DNA of 64,000 nt from Altererythrobacter sp. CAU 1644 (GTDB lineage Bacteria > Pseudomonadota > Alphaproteobacteria > Sphingomonadales > Sphingomonadaceae), in contig NZ_CP121106.1 in assembly GCF_029623755.1 (NCBI RefSeq), positions 2,174,352 through 2,238,351 of the forward strand, written 5' to 3'. Made by a program: the position numbers and the translations under genes. Shown one piece after another: positions 18,566 through 27,849 of this stretch. Numbering within the stretch: the first letter of the stretch is position 1; every line of letters starts with the position of its first letter. A model generated the notes under the pieces. The model worked only from the letters and a program-made list of their open reading frames with translations, was not told the origin of the DNA and did not search any database.

Positions 18566-19655
18566 AGTGCTCGGCCTCCCAATCCGTGCGCGCGCTCCAG
18601 GTTCCTTGCGATCCGCGGACCGTGCACCCGCACTCGCCGGCCTCGATCACGCCCACGCGAAACGCCACCTCCCCGGCTTCGGCCAGCTGGGTCATCACGC
18701 CGTCGACCTTGTCTTCGGTGACCGCCAGCACCATGCCGACACCGCAGTTGAAGGTTCGCGCCATTTCGGCTGGTTCGATGTTCCCTTGCGCCTGCAGGAA
18801 CGCCATAAGCCGCGGCTGCTCCCACAAGTCCGCATCGACCACGGCATGCGCGCCATCGGGCAGGATGCGCGGGATATTCTCGAGCAGCCCGCCACCGGTA
18901 ATATGTGCGAGGGCGTCGATCTGGCCTGCGCGGATCAGCGGCAGCAGGCTCTTCACGTAAATCTTTGTCGGTTCGATCAGCGCTTCGATAAGCAGCCGCT
19001 CTTGGTCGAAGATCGCCGGACGATCGAGCTTCCATCGCTTGTCGGCGGCCAGCCGTCGGACCAGGGAATAGCCGTTGGAGTGCACGCCCGAAGACGCAAG
19101 GCCAACCAGCACATGGCCTTCTGCGACCCTGTCGCCGGTCAGTTGCTCACCACGCTCGACCGCGCCAACGCAGAACCCGGCGAGGTCGTAGTCGCCCGCG
19201 GCATACATGCCGGGCATCTCGGCGGTCTCGCCGCCAATCAGAGCGCAGCCAGCCTGCTGGCAACCCTGCGCGATCCCCGCGATCACGCGCTCGGCCACCC
19301 CATTCTCAAGTTTGCCGGTGGCAAAATAGTCGAGGAAGAACAGCGGCTCTGCACCCTGGACGATCAGGTCGTTGACGCACATGGCGACGAGGTCGATCCC
19401 GACGGTGTCGTGCCGGTCGTGATCGATCGCCAGTTTGAGCTTCGTGCCGACGCCGTCATTGCCGGCGACCAGCAGCGGATCCTTGTAGCCAGCCGCCTTG
19501 GGATCGAAAAACCCGCCGAAACCGCCGATCTCGCCATCTGCGCCGGGGCGCCGGGTGGCCTTCACCAGCGGCCCGATTGCCTTGACCAGGGCATTGCCTG
19601 CATCGATCGAAACGCCTGCATCGGCGTAGGTGTAGGAAGGATTCTCTCCACTCAT
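18558..19655 (-). CDS. purM: Phosphoribosylformylglycinamidine cyclo-ligase (AIR synthetase)
   Basis: PurM closes the imidazole ring of FGAM using ATP in purine synthesis. The 365-residue product has [12 protein letters not shown], the [12 protein letters not shown] loop, the [19 protein letters not shown] core and [12 protein letters not shown]. It is the first gene of the purM-purN pair (overlap of 8 bp), which is divergent from the exported-protein/hdaA genes, with 69 bp between starts. Confidence 0.97.
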   Translation of the reverse strand: MSGENPSYTYADAGVSIDAGNALVKAIGPLVKATRRPGADGEIGGFGGFFDPKAAGYKDPLLVAGNDGVGTKLKLAIDHDRHDTVGIDLVAMCVNDLIVQGAEPLFFLDYFATGKLENGVAERVIAGIAQGCQQAGCALIGGETAEMPGMYAAGDYDLAGFCVGAVERGEQLTGDRVAEGHVLVGLASSGVHSNGYSLVRRLAADKRWKLDRPAIFDQERLLIEALIEPTKIYVKSLLPLIRAGQIDALAHITGGGLLENIPRILPDGAHAVVDADLWEQPRLMAFLQAQGNIEPAEMARTFNCGVGMVLAVTEDKVDGVMTQLAEAGEVAFRVGVIEAGECGCTVRGSQGTWSARTDWEAEHFA

Positions 19656-19724
19656 GGCGCTCCCTTAGGCAATAGCGCTTGGAATCGCATCAGCATTTCG
19701 GCAAAAGGCACCAGATTTTCCCCG

Positions 19725-21002
19725 ATGGCCCTCACTTTTTCCCCTTCGAGCCCGTTGCCCACGACCCGGCGAATCGCCGCAGCCCGGTTGCTGTGGGCGC
19801 TCGGCGTACTGGCGTTGCTGGCAGCGGCAATTGCCGTTTGGGCACAGGTCGAGGGCGAGCGCGGCATCGCACCGGTCGCGTCGAGCAGCGACATCGATGT
19901 CGGCGGGATCGAGGTCGATGTCCGCGGCGATACTGCCGAGGAGGCACGCGAGAAGGGTTGGCGCGAGGCGCAGCGCCTGGCGTGGGAGAAGATCGGCGGG
20001 CCGAAGATATCCGACAGCCAGCTTGAAGGATTGGTCTCCGCCGTCGTGATCGAACGCGAACGGATCGGGCCCAGGCGTTATATAGCGACGCTGGGCGTGA
20101 TCTTCGATCGCGCGCGCGCGGGCGGATATCTCGGCGGCGCTGCACAGGGCCAACGCTCGGCCCCGATGCTGCTGCTGCCGGTCACGGTGAGCGCGGGCAC
20201 CACGACCATGTACGAGGTCCGCAATCCGTGGCAGCGGGCGTGGGCCGAATTCAATCCCGGCACCAGCCTGATCGATTACGTCCGTCCGTCGGGCGCCGGC
20301 GGGGATTCGCTGCTGTTGACCTATGGCCAGACCGGGCGGCGCAGCCGCACCTGGTGGCGTGCCGTACTCGACCAATTCGGGGCCGCCGACGTCCTCATCC
20401 CGCTGGCTGAACTGCGCTATCGCTGGCCGGGTGGTCCGGTCGAGGGGACCTTTACCGCACGCTATGGCCCCGACAGCCGCTATCTCGACGGCTTCACGCT
20501 CACGGCTGACAATCCGGCCGAACTGCCCGCCATGCTCGGTCAGGCCGTGCGTCGCTTCGACGATATCTTCGAACAGGCCCTGGCTGACGGCAAGCTGCGG
20601 CCCGACCCGACACTGCGCGAAGGAGGTGGCGGCGACATCGACCCGGCGTTGCAGCGCTTGATCGAGATCGGCCGCGCGATCCAGCGGCGTGAAGCTGCGG
20701 AACTGGCGGGCGAGGGCGATGTTCCGGTCGCGACGCCCACTGCAGCGCCGACCCAGGCGGCGGTCGTCTCATCCTATGTCGTGCAATTCGCCAGCCCCGA
20801 TGCGGCTAGCATCGACGCAACGCTCGGCGCGGTTCGTTCGACCCCGGGCGTGCGCGGTGCAGCCACCACAAGCCTCGCGATCGGTGGTACATCGGTCATG
20901 ACCGTCAGCTTTGGCGGTTCGCTCGATCAACTGGCGGCGGCCCTGCGGCAGCGCGGCTTCAACGTCACGCAGGGGAGCAACGCGCTCGCCATCAGCCGCT
21001 AA
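19725..21002 (+). CDS. Exported/membrane-anchored protein resembling DUF2066 (425 aa)
   Basis: An N-terminal signal or anchor (RIAAARLLWALGVLALLAAAIAVWA) is followed by a segment with AREKGWREAQRLAWEKI and a long periplasmic region with an Ala/Pro-rich linker. A C-terminal alpha/beta ferredoxin-like part (about 350-425, VVSSYVVQFASPDAAS...GFNVTQGSNALAIS) follows. The first part resembles DUF2066. The last part has the look of the heavy-metal-associated fold but lacks the CxxC metal site. Function is unknown. It sits 10 bp before hdaA and is divergent from purM, a neighbourhood that recurs in sphingomonads. Confidence 0.65.
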   Translation: MALTFSPSSPLPTTRRIAAARLLWALGVLALLAAAIAVWAQVEGERGIAPVASSSDIDVGGIEVDVRGDTAEEAREKGWREAQRLAWEKIGGPKISDSQLEGLVSAVVIERERIGPRRYIATLGVIFDRARAGGYLGGAAQGQRSAPMLLLPVTVSAGTTTMYEVRNPWQRAWAEFNPGTSLIDYVRPSGAGGDSLLLTYGQTGRRSRTWWRAVLDQFGAADVLIPLAELRYRWPGGPVEGTFTARYGPDSRYLDGFTLTADNPAELPAMLGQAVRRFDDIFEQALADGKLRPDPTLREGGGGDIDPALQRLIEIGRAIQRREAAELAGEGDVPVATPTAAPTQAAVVSSYVVQFASPDAASIDATLGAVRSTPGVRGAATTSLAIGGTSVMTVSFGGSLDQLAAALRQRGFNVTQGSNALAISR

Positions 21003-21012
21003 GGGGTCGCGC

Positions 21013-21621
21013 GTGTCGCAGATCGCCCTTCCGCTCGAATTGAGAGGCCAGTCGGATCCCGACCGGATCGTCATCGGCAACGCAAATTTGGCTGTTTACG
21101 AAGCCTTGGCAGACCCCAAGTCGTGGCCGTTCCGGACCGCTGTCCTCACTGGGCCGCCGCGTTCAGGCAAGAGCCTGATCGGTCGCTGGGCTAGCGGGCA
21201 GGGCGTCAAGGTGATCGACGGGGCGGATACTGTCGATGAGACCGAACTTTTCCACCGCTGGAACGCAGCCCAGGAAAGCGGGGAGCCGCTGCTGTTGATT
21301 TCTGACCGGCAACCCTGGGAAATTTCCTTGCCGGACCTGCGGTCTCGCCTCGGCGGGTCACTACAACTCGAAATCCTCACACCCGATGACAAGATGGTCG
21401 CTCAACTGATTGAGATAGTGGCGGAACAACGTGGGTTGTCACTTTCCGATGGGGCGACCCAATATCTCGTGCCCCGGATAGAACGCAGTTTCGCCGGGAT
21501 AGAAAATCTGGTCGCGGCGATCGACCGATTGAGTCTTGAACGTAAAGCGCCAGCCACCATGTCGATATGGCGCGATGCGCTGGATCAGGTGCAGGGGCCA
21601 GAGCAGCAACGCTTGCTTTGA
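21013..21621 (+). CDS. hdaA: HdaA/DnaA-like ATPase for regulatory inactivation of DnaA
   Basis: The 202-residue protein is a DnaA AAA+ domain alone, lacking the DnaA DNA-binding domain. It opens with QIALPLELR, a clamp-binding-like element, and has a Walker A variant GPPRSGKS. The Walker B region is reduced (LLLISDRQP). Hda-family proteins act with the sliding clamp to promote hydrolysis of DnaA-ATP after initiation. The start is GTG 21013; the frame is open upstream into the previous gene. It is followed after 26 bp by cysE. Confidence 0.85.
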   Translation: MSQIALPLELRGQSDPDRIVIGNANLAVYEALADPKSWPFRTAVLTGPPRSGKSLIGRWASGQGVKVIDGADTVDETELFHRWNAAQESGEPLLLISDRQPWEISLPDLRSRLGGSLQLEILTPDDKMVAQLIEIVAEQRGLSLSDGATQYLVPRIERSFAGIENLVAAIDRLSLERKAPATMSIWRDALDQVQGPEQQRLL

Positions 21622-21647
21622 CCGCCGATTGGTGGGAGAAAAACACC

Positions 21648-22358
21648 ATGTTTGAAGGTCTGAAGGCCTATCTGGACTCCGTCAGGGCCCGCGATCCCGC
21701 CCCCCGGTCGCGGTGGGAGATATTGCTCTACCCAGGCGTACTCGCTCTTGGCATGCATCGCGTGGCGCATTGGCTGTTCGAGGCAAAGCTGTTCTTCCTC
21801 GCGCGCTTCGTGAACCATTTTGCGCGATTCCTGACCGCGATCGACATCCATCCGGGTGCGACGATCGGCAAGAACCTGTTCATAGATCACGGCTTCACCG
21901 TGATTGGGGAGACGGCCGAGATCGGCGACGACGTCACGATCTACCAATGCGTGACGCTCGGTGGAACCAATCCGACCAATGGCCAGGGGGGCAAGCGCCA
22001 CCCCACCATCCGCAGCAATGTTATCATCGGTTCCGGGGCGCAGATCATCGGGCCGATCACGATCGGCGACCGAGCCCGGATCGGTGCCAATGCGGTCGTC
22101 ACCGATGACGTTCCCGAAGGCGCGACCATGATCGGGCTCAAGGCCCGTTCGACGCTCGTCCCGGCAGAGGAGTGGATCAAGGAATTCATCCCCTACGGCA
22201 CGCCCTGCGACGATCCCTGCGAGGAAATGCGCAATTCGGGCCGCGACTGCGTCGAGAAGCTCGAGAACGAGCTCAAGTCGCTGCGCGCCGAGTTCGAGGC
22301 GCTGAAGGCGGCGCAAGAGGGACAGAGCGTCCCGCAGCGTAGCGGGACCGACGACTGA
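21648..22358 (+). CDS. cysE: Serine O-acetyltransferase
   Basis: CysE acetylates serine to O-acetylserine for cysteine synthesis. The 236-residue product has the left-handed hexapeptide repeats (DIHPGATIGKNLFIDHG, VIGETAEIGDDVTIYQ, GSGAQIIGPITIGDRARIGANAVV) and the catalytic HPTI-type segment after GQGGKRHP. A C-terminal Cys-containing tail (PCDDPCEEM) and a short coiled coil follow. Its stop shares one base with the next start (TGATG). ATG 21648 is preceded by GGGAGAA. Confidence 0.93.
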   Translation: MFEGLKAYLDSVRARDPAPRSRWEILLYPGVLALGMHRVAHWLFEAKLFFLARFVNHFARFLTAIDIHPGATIGKNLFIDHGFTVIGETAEIGDDVTIYQCVTLGGTNPTNGQGGKRHPTIRSNVIIGSGAQIIGPITIGDRARIGANAVVTDDVPEGATMIGLKARSTLVPAEEWIKEFIPYGTPCDDPCEEMRNSGRDCVEKLENELKSLRAEFEALKAAQEGQSVPQRSGTDD

Positions 22359-22723
22359 TGTCGTCCGGCTTCGGGTCCGGCACGAGCGGCTCGATCATTG
22401 CTTTTCCGGGACGTGTTCAAGGCCAGGTCGGCTTTGCGCGCGACGAGCTGCAGCGCATCCTCGACCTCTATGGCCGCATGGTCGCCGCGGGCGAGTGGCG
22501 CGATTACGCGATGGACTTCACCCGCGACTTCGCCGTTTTCGCGGCGTTTCGTCGTACTGCCGAACGCCCGCAAACCCGGATCGAGAAGCGCCCGAGCCTG
22601 CGCAACCGGCAGGGCATGTGGACCCTGTTCGGCGAGCATGGGCAGATCCTCAAGCGCGGGCATGAGCTTGGCGGGGTGCTGGCACCGGTCGAACGTCGCC
22701 TGGTCAAATCTGTCGGCGACTAG
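22358..22723 (+). CDS. DUF2794-family protein (121 aa)
   Basis: The pattern F-x-R-x-EL-x-x-IL-x-x-YGRMVAAGEWRDYAMDF matches DUF2794, a conserved alphaproteobacterial family of unknown function. Its start overlaps the cysE stop as TGATG, implying coupled translation. The stop overlaps the convergent membrane-protein gene through a shared CTAG (22720-22723). Confidence 0.8.
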   Translation: MSSGFGSGTSGSIIAFPGRVQGQVGFARDELQRILDLYGRMVAAGEWRDYAMDFTRDFAVFAAFRRTAERPQTRIEKRPSLRNRQGMWTLFGEHGQILKRGHELGGVLAPVERRLVKSVGD

Positions 22724-23127
22724 CTCTTCAGCCTTGCGCGCAGGAGTTCCGCTGCGGTGATGATCGATGGAAAAATAAAGCCCTTAAGATAGGAAAGCGG
22801 ATGCCTGCCGGCGGTGAAGTCCGCCTGCACCCAACCGAGATGTGCGAAGTACTGGGTGGCAATAAGTCCTGCGATGCTCGCCCACATGGCCAATAGCGCT
22901 ACCCGTTTGCCGACAACAACTGCAACAAGGCTGACGACAATCGACAGGCGGAGAGCCAACTGGACAAAGTTGTATGTGGCGTTGCTGGAAAGACCGCGCC
23001 CCATCAAGACGTCGTAGATCATGGTCAGGTGGTAGAAGACCAGCAGGCCTGCAGGGATTAGTACGACCAGGCGCAGAACAACCGATTGCCATGCGTGCGT
23101 TTCCGCCAGGAATTCTTTCATCGACAT
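22720..23127 (-). CDS. Small four-helix membrane protein of unknown function (135 aa)
   Basis: Four hydrophobic segments are visible (about 13-35, 50-70, 73-92, 105-125). ATG 23127 follows GGAGGAATGC, a strong site, and a terminator-like hairpin lies just upstream. No family is recognised. It is downstream of, and in the same direction as, another membrane protein gene, so the two may share a promoter with partial read-through. Confidence 0.65.
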   Translation of the reverse strand: MSMKEFLAETHAWQSVVLRLVVLIPAGLLVFYHLTMIYDVLMGRGLSSNATYNFVQLALRLSIVVSLVAVVVGKRVALLAMWASIAGLIATQYFAHLGWVQADFTAGRHPLSYLKGFIFPSIITAAELLRARLKS

Positions 23128-23140
23128 GCATTCCTCCAAT

Positions 23141-23171
23141 AAAATGGGCCCGCACTTGCGTGCGAGCCCAT
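23141..23171 (-). terminator. Intrinsic terminator between two membrane-protein genes
   Basis: The minus-strand hairpin is ATGGGC..CGCAC, loop, GTGCG..GCCCAT, followed by TTTTATT. It lies directly before the ribosome-binding site of the next gene, so it may act as an attenuator rather than a full stop. Confidence 0.65.
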
Positions 23172-23195
23172 CCTCCCGTCGGTGATATTCCGGCC

Positions 23196-24275
23196 CTAGT
23201 TCGCAGCGATCGCGGTGGCGGGGACGCGTGCACTGAGATCGCCGGGTAGCGCGCTCACAACCTGCCGCCGGATCGGCGTCCAGAAAGCCGAGAGCGTCAG
23301 CAGCGCCGAGCCGATCACCAGCGCCGTCAGCGCGACGTTGAGTTCGACAGCGCCGAACCGCTCGAACAGCGATCCCAGGGCAAACAGCACATATGCCAGC
23401 GCCGAAACGAGCAATGCGCGGCGGTCGATTGCCAGGGCTACGAAACCCATCGCGACATAGACCACGAGCACGCCGATGGCGGCGCCCATGCCGATATTCT
23501 GGCCCTCGGTCACGCCGAGCCAATGGAACAGCGGATGCGCGATCATCGGTGCGGCAAGGAGGTGCAGCCAGAAGGCGACATCGCTGCGCCGGGTCTGGCG
23601 GCCGAGGTCGCTGATGTCCCAGCGCATGGCGAAGGCGAAGATCGCGAGACCTGCGATGAACACCAGTGGCATGAACACCGTCTGAGGGTCATCAATGGTT
23701 TTCGGGCCCAGCGCGGTCACGATCAATGCGATCACGGTGACGGTCAGCGCGGCAGCACCGGCGGCCACAGTGATCGGGACCATGAAGCGGCGCCAATGCA
23801 TGTAGGCGGCACCGGCCGTAGCCAGACCTGCGCCTGCGATGAACAGCCCGGCGAGGACCTGGTTCTGCTCGAAGTTGTCGCCGCTGAAACCCAGTACGAT
23901 GAAGCCGAGCAGCATCTCGAACACGCCGCCGACAAACGCCAGCAACAGCACGATGCTGGGCAGCGCCATGCGTCGCCGGCGGGTAAAGAACTCGGCCATT
24001 CCCCAGGCCGCCGCGGCGATCAGTAGCCCGGAAGAGGGCGGAGGTCCGTCGATGTTGGGTGTGAAAGACTGGCCGATCCCGGCCATGGCAACCAGCAGCA
24101 GCACTGCCGCGATGGTGACGAAAATGTCGTTGAAGCTGTTGATGAGCCGGAAATGCTCTTCATCGGTCGCTGGAGCCTCGCGGCTCGCGCGGACCGAGTT
24201 CCTCAGCGCGTCGGCCGCCTCGGCGCTGATCGCGCCGGAAGCGACCGCAGTGCGCAGGTCGTCTTCTGTATACAT
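23196..24275 (-). CDS. Multi-pass membrane protein of unknown function (359 aa)
   Basis: An N-terminal cytosolic part of about 45 residues (MYTEDDLRTAVASGAISAEAA..., a helical segment seen at the front of DUF2157-like membrane proteins) is followed by ten or so hydrophobic helices. No catalytic motif is recognised. AGGGAGAG precedes the ATG. An inverted repeat about 45-60 bp upstream suggests control by a dimeric repressor. It could work with the 135-aa membrane protein downstream. Confidence 0.65.
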   Translation of the reverse strand: MYTEDDLRTAVASGAISAEAADALRNSVRASREAPATDEEHFRLINSFNDIFVTIAAVLLLVAMAGIGQSFTPNIDGPPPSSGLLIAAAAWGMAEFFTRRRRMALPSIVLLLAFVGGVFEMLLGFIVLGFSGDNFEQNQVLAGLFIAGAGLATAGAAYMHWRRFMVPITVAAGAAALTVTVIALIVTALGPKTIDDPQTVFMPLVFIAGLAIFAFAMRWDISDLGRQTRRSDVAFWLHLLAAPMIAHPLFHWLGVTEGQNIGMGAAIGVLVVYVAMGFVALAIDRRALLVSALAYVLFALGSLFERFGAVELNVALTALVIGSALLTLSAFWTPIRRQVVSALPGDLSARVPATAIAAN

Positions 24276-24316
24276 GGACGTAGCTCTCCCTGTTGATGAG
24301 GGAGAACTACGCCTAG

Positions 24317-24336
24317 TGTATTAGTGTGTCAATACA
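24317..24336 (-). promoter_or_regulatory. Possible operator upstream of the membrane-protein genes
   Basis: TGTATT (24317-24322) and AATACA (24331-24336) form a perfect 6-bp inverted repeat with an 8-bp spacer. On the minus strand it includes TTGACA, a consensus -35 box, but a matching -10 box is weak. The pattern resembles GntR/YtrA-type operators; no such regulator is encoded nearby. Confidence 0.4.
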
Positions 24337-24345
24337 GTGTGCGAT

Positions 24346-25275
24346 TTACCCGCGTGCCGAAGAGGGGCCGGTGCCCGTAACTTTCTGCATTGCCGTGAGA
24401 ATCGCGCCCGACTGTTCCGAACCCGACTGTGGCGCCTTGAGGTTGGAGAACTCGCTGATCTTGTCCCAGTTGGCGGCAAAGCCTTCGACCGTGCGTTCGC
24501 CATCGGGCAGCCACACGGCGTCGTTCATCACGGTCCAGGCCGAGTGATAGCCGCCTGCACCCGCGCCAACGATGGCATTGGTCGGGGCGTCCTCGCTGAC
24601 GAGGAAAAGCGCTGCGGGGACCACGTTTACCGGGTCGAACAGCTTGAAGGCTTCCTCGGGGAAGAGATCTTCGGTCATGCGCGTGCCCGCTACCGGCGAC
24701 AGCGTGTTGCAGCGAATGTTGTACTTGGCGCCTTCGAGCTGGAGCGTCTTGGTCAGGCCGGCGAGGCCGAGCTTGGCTGCGCCATAGTTCGCCTGGCCGA
24801 AGTTGCCGAACAGGCCGGTCGAGGACGCGGTCATCAGGATGCGGCCGTAGGCCTGCTCGCGGAAGGTTTCCCAGCACGCCTTGGTCACGAAGGCCGAACC
24901 GGTTAGATGCACCTTGAGCACGAATTCGAAGTCCGCCGGTTCCATCTTGGCGAAGGTCTTGTCGCGCAACACGCCCGCGTTGTTGATCAATACGTGGACG
25001 CCGCCCCAATTCTGCTTGGCGTCGGCGACCATCTTTTCCATCTGCTCGTACTCGGTGACCGAGCCGCCATTCGACATGGCCTCGCCGCCCATCTTCTCGA
25101 TTTCCTCGACGACCTGCAGCGCCATGTCGGAATGGCCGGTGCCGTCGCGTGCACCGCCGAGATCGTTGACCACGACCTTCGCGCCACGCCGTGCCAGTTC
25201 GAGCGCGTATTCCCTGCCCAGGCCACCGCCTGCGCCGGTTACGATTGCTACCTTGTCCTTGAAATCGATGCTCAT
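24346..25275 (-). CDS. SDR-family oxidoreductase, likely (3R)-hydroxyacyl-CoA dehydrogenase type
   Basis: The 309-residue protein has the Rossmann motif TGAGGGLG (14-21), NNAG and the catalytic S...YGAAK (YxxxK). The extended sequence [13 protein letters not shown] and the [17 protein letters not shown] tail resemble the dehydrogenase domain of peroxisomal multifunctional enzyme 2. That suggests NAD(P)-dependent oxidation of a 3-hydroxyacyl-CoA or a steroid-like substrate. It stands alone with an ACGT-centred palindrome upstream. Confidence 0.8.
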   Translation of the reverse strand: MSIDFKDKVAIVTGAGGGLGREYALELARRGAKVVVNDLGGARDGTGHSDMALQVVEEIEKMGGEAMSNGGSVTEYEQMEKMVADAKQNWGGVHVLINNAGVLRDKTFAKMEPADFEFVLKVHLTGSAFVTKACWETFREQAYGRILMTASSTGLFGNFGQANYGAAKLGLAGLTKTLQLEGAKYNIRCNTLSPVAGTRMTEDLFPEEAFKLFDPVNVVPAALFLVSEDAPTNAIVGAGAGGYHSAWTVMNDAVWLPDGERTVEGFAANWDKISEFSNLKAPQSGSEQSGAILTAMQKVTGTGPSSARG

Positions 25276-25300
25276 GGGGGAACTCTCCGAGGCCTTCCGT

Positions 25301-25308
25301 TTACGTAA
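25301..25308 (-). promoter_or_regulatory. ACGT-centred palindrome upstream of the SDR gene
   Basis: TTACGTAA, extended on the minus strand to GATTACGTAAACGG, lies 26-33 bp before the SDR start. LiuR/TetR-type regulators of acyl-CoA catabolism bind TTTACGTAAAC-like sites. The match is short, so this is suggestive only. Confidence 0.35.
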
Positions 25309-25391
25309 TCTGCCGCGTGGGTGGCATTTTCTCTGCTGCGTTGCAACAGCACTTGCTCAATCGAGCGATGCCGTAGGGTCAAGCGCGGCGC

Positions 25392-26075
25392 TTATAGTCT
25401 TTCCAAGGCGGAAATCAGGCCATCGAGCGAATCGATGACTGCGTCTCCGCCAAGCTCGTGCGGCGGCTGGTCGCAATAGCCGTATGCTGCCACGACCACC
25501 GGAACTCCGGCACCGCGAGCCGCCTTCACATCATAGCTCGAATCGCCGACGAACACGAACCGGCCATCGCCGCAGATTCGGGCGGCTTCAATGACTGGAT
25601 CGGGGGAAGGTTTCGCGCGGAACACGCCGTTCTCATCCTTGCCGAGTGAATCCCCGCCGATCACGCCGATGAAGTGATCGATCAGGCCGAGCTCGGTCAG
25701 GATCCCCCGTGCGAACTCCTCGAACTTGTTGGTGACCACCGCCATCTGCACGCCTCTCCGCGCAAGCTCCTCAAGCGTGCCTTTCGCACCGGGAAAGGGC
25801 CGGGTATGCACCGCGTTGTTCTCTGCATAGTAGCGCAGCATCTGCTTGTAGAGCGTACGGAATTCGTCCTCCGGCATGCCGCCCTGCTGGTCGACGGCGC
25901 GCGCCAGCATGATCTTCGCGCCGCCGCCGATCAGATCTTTCGAACTGTCGATCGGCACCGGATCGAACCCGCCCAGTTCGAGCGCATGGTTTACCGCCTC
26001 ACCCAGGTCGCGGAAGGTGTCGAGCAGCGTGCCGTCGAGGTCGAATCCGACGGCGTCAAAGCGGAGTTCAGCCAT
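25392..26075 (-). CDS. gph: HAD-family phosphoglycolate phosphatase
   Basis: The 227-residue HAD hydrolase has motif I DLDGTLLDT (nucleophile Asp), motif II VVTNK, the PKPSPDPV-type lysine region (AKPSPDP) and motif IV GDSSYDVKAARGAG. The helical cap between motifs I and II fits Gph, which removes phosphate from 2-phosphoglycolate. ATG 26075 was chosen; the open frame continues upstream across the divergent glmU. Other sugar-phosphate substrates are possible. Confidence 0.8.
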   Translation of the reverse strand: MAELRFDAVGFDLDGTLLDTFRDLGEAVNHALELGGFDPVPIDSSKDLIGGGAKIMLARAVDQQGGMPEDEFRTLYKQMLRYYAENNAVHTRPFPGAKGTLEELARRGVQMAVVTNKFEEFARGILTELGLIDHFIGVIGGDSLGKDENGVFRAKPSPDPVIEAARICGDGRFVFVGDSSYDVKAARGAGVPVVVAAYGYCDQPPHELGGDAVIDSLDGLISALERL

Positions 26076-26148
26076 GCGGGGATGCGTGGCGGATGGTGCT
26101 TCAATCCGCAAGCGTTTGGTGGCATTGGCCCCAGTAGCAGGAGTTGTC

Positions 26149-27507
26149 ATGAGAGAATTTGCCGCCATCATCCTTGCCGCGGGCAAGGGTACTCGAATGA
26201 AAAGCGACCTCCACAAGGTGCTCCACCCGATCGCCGGACGGGCGATGATCGACCACCTGATGGCATCGGTCGACGAGCTGGCGCCTGCGCGCAAGGTCGT
26301 GGTCGTCGGCGCCGGGCGCGAGCAGCTCGAGACAGCCTTGGGCGACCGCGCGGCGACATGCCTCCAGGAACCCCAGCTAGGCACGGGCCATGCCGTGCAG
26401 CAGGCGCAGGCGCAGCTCGAAGGGTTCGAGGGCGACGTCCTCGTCATGTATGGCGACGTTCCATTCGTTCGCCCCGCGACCATGCAGGCGATGCTCGATC
26501 GATTGCGCGGCGATGATGCACCCGCCGCAGTGGTGCTTGGCTTCGAACCGGACGAAGCGCTGCAATATGGCCGGGTGATCGCCGATGGCGAGGGGCGCAT
26601 CTCCAAGATGGTCGAGTTCAAGGACGCGAGCGAGGAAGAGCGCGCCTGTCGGTTGTGCAATTCGGGCCTGATGGCCGCGCGGGCTTCGGACCTGTGGGCG
26701 CTGCTCGACCGCGTTGGCAACGACAATGCGCAGGGCGAGTATTACCTTCCCGATATCGTCAACATCGCTATCGGCGACGGTCGAACGTGCGCGGCGGTCA
26801 CCACCGACACGCCGGATGAGGTCGCCGGCATCAACAGTCGCGCCGAACTCGCTGCTGCCGAGCGTCAATGGCAGGAATACCGCCGTGAGGAGGCGATGGC
26901 CGAAGGCGTGAGCCTGAAGGCACCCGAAACGGTCTTCTTCAGCTGGGATACCGAGATCGGTCGCGACGTGACGATCGAGCCGAATGTTGTGTTCGGCCCT
27001 GGCGTGAAGATCGACGATGGCGCGCACATCAAGGCCTTTAGCCACATTGAGGGCGCGACGATCGGGCGGGAAGCGCAGGTCGGTCCATTCGCTCGCCTCA
27101 GGCCGGGCGCGGTGATGGAAGAGGGGGCTTTCGTCGGGAACTTCGTCGAGATGAAGAAGGCAGTGCTCGGTCCGGGAGCCAAGGCGAGCCATTTAAGCTA
27201 TCTTGGCGATACGACCGTGGGCGCCAATGCCAACATCGGCGCTGGCACGATTACCTGCAACTACGATGGATATTTCAAATACAAGACCGAAATCGGCGAG
27301 CGCGCGTTCATCGGTTCGAACAGCGCCCTCATTGCCCCCGTCAAGATCGGAGCGGACGCTATCGTCGCTGCGGGCAGCGCGGTCAGCCGCGATGTTGCTC
27401 CGGGTGAGCTGCGGATGGTGCGCGGTGAGCAATTGGTCAAACCTGGCTGGGCCGACCGTTTCCACGACACGATGAAGAAGAAAAAAGCTGCCGAGAAAAA
27501 AGGCTGA
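26149..27507 (+). CDS. glmU: Bifunctional UDP-GlcNAc pyrophosphorylase / glucosamine-1-phosphate acetyltransferase
   Basis: The 452-residue enzyme has the N-terminal uridylyltransferase motif ILAAGKGTRMKSDLHKVLHPIAG and MYGDVPF. The C-terminal left-handed beta-helix has hexapeptide repeats and GAGTITCNYDGYFKYKTEIG for acetyl transfer. It makes UDP-GlcNAc for peptidoglycan and LPS. ATG 26149 has GCAGGAG upstream. It is divergent from gph, with 73 bp between starts, and followed after 7 bp by an HNH gene. Confidence 0.97.
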   Translation: MREFAAIILAAGKGTRMKSDLHKVLHPIAGRAMIDHLMASVDELAPARKVVVVGAGREQLETALGDRAATCLQEPQLGTGHAVQQAQAQLEGFEGDVLVMYGDVPFVRPATMQAMLDRLRGDDAPAAVVLGFEPDEALQYGRVIADGEGRISKMVEFKDASEEERACRLCNSGLMAARASDLWALLDRVGNDNAQGEYYLPDIVNIAIGDGRTCAAVTTDTPDEVAGINSRAELAAAERQWQEYRREEAMAEGVSLKAPETVFFSWDTEIGRDVTIEPNVVFGPGVKIDDGAHIKAFSHIEGATIGREAQVGPFARLRPGAVMEEGAFVGNFVEMKKAVLGPGAKASHLSYLGDTTVGANANIGAGTITCNYDGYFKYKTEIGERAFIGSNSALIAPVKIGADAIVAAGSAVSRDVAPGELRMVRGEQLVKPGWADRFHDTMKKKKAAEKKG

Positions 27508-27514
27508 CGCAGCG

Positions 27515-27784
27515 GTGCCCGATGAGGAGCAGACCTGCTGGTTGTGCGAGCGGCCGTTCGAAACGCTGATCCAGTGGCATCATCCGGTGCCAAAGGCCAA
27601 GAAAGGACGCGGGACTGTCCCGGTGCATCCGATCTGCCACAAGGCGATCCACGCCAATTTCACCAACTCGCAACTCGCGCGTATCGGCGATGACCGGGAT
27701 TCTGTCGTCGAAAACGATACGGTGGCGAAGTTTATCGACTGGGTGAAGGACAAGTCGCCCGACTTTCACGCTCCGACGCGCTGA
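27515..27784 (+). CDS. Small HNH-type nuclease-like protein (89 aa)
   Basis: The sequence CWLCERPFE, IQWHHPVPKAKKG, VPVHPICHKAIHANF has the Cys-x2-Cys zinc pair, the HH of the HNH centre and a later CH...H. The layout is that of compact HNH proteins. GTG 27515 lies 7 bp after glmU and is likely co-transcribed. Small stand-alone HNH proteins of this type are common in alphaproteobacterial cores, where their target is unknown. Confidence 0.75.
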   Translation: MPDEEQTCWLCERPFETLIQWHHPVPKAKKGRGTVPVHPICHKAIHANFTNSQLARIGDDRDSVVENDTVAKFIDWVKDKSPDFHAPTR

Positions 27785-27801
27785 AGACCCCCAGAACGGG
27801 C

Positions 27802-27829
27802 AGGGGCGACCCCTCGCGGGATCGCCCCT
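27802..27829. terminator. Bidirectional hairpin between convergent genes
   Basis: AGGGGCGA (27802-27809) and TCGCCCCT (27822-27829) form a perfect 8-bp stem with a 12-nt loop between the HNH and DUF1153 stops. It lacks a U-run, so termination is inferred from position. Confidence 0.5.
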
Positions 27830-27849
27830 CAGGGTACCGATACTGAAAC

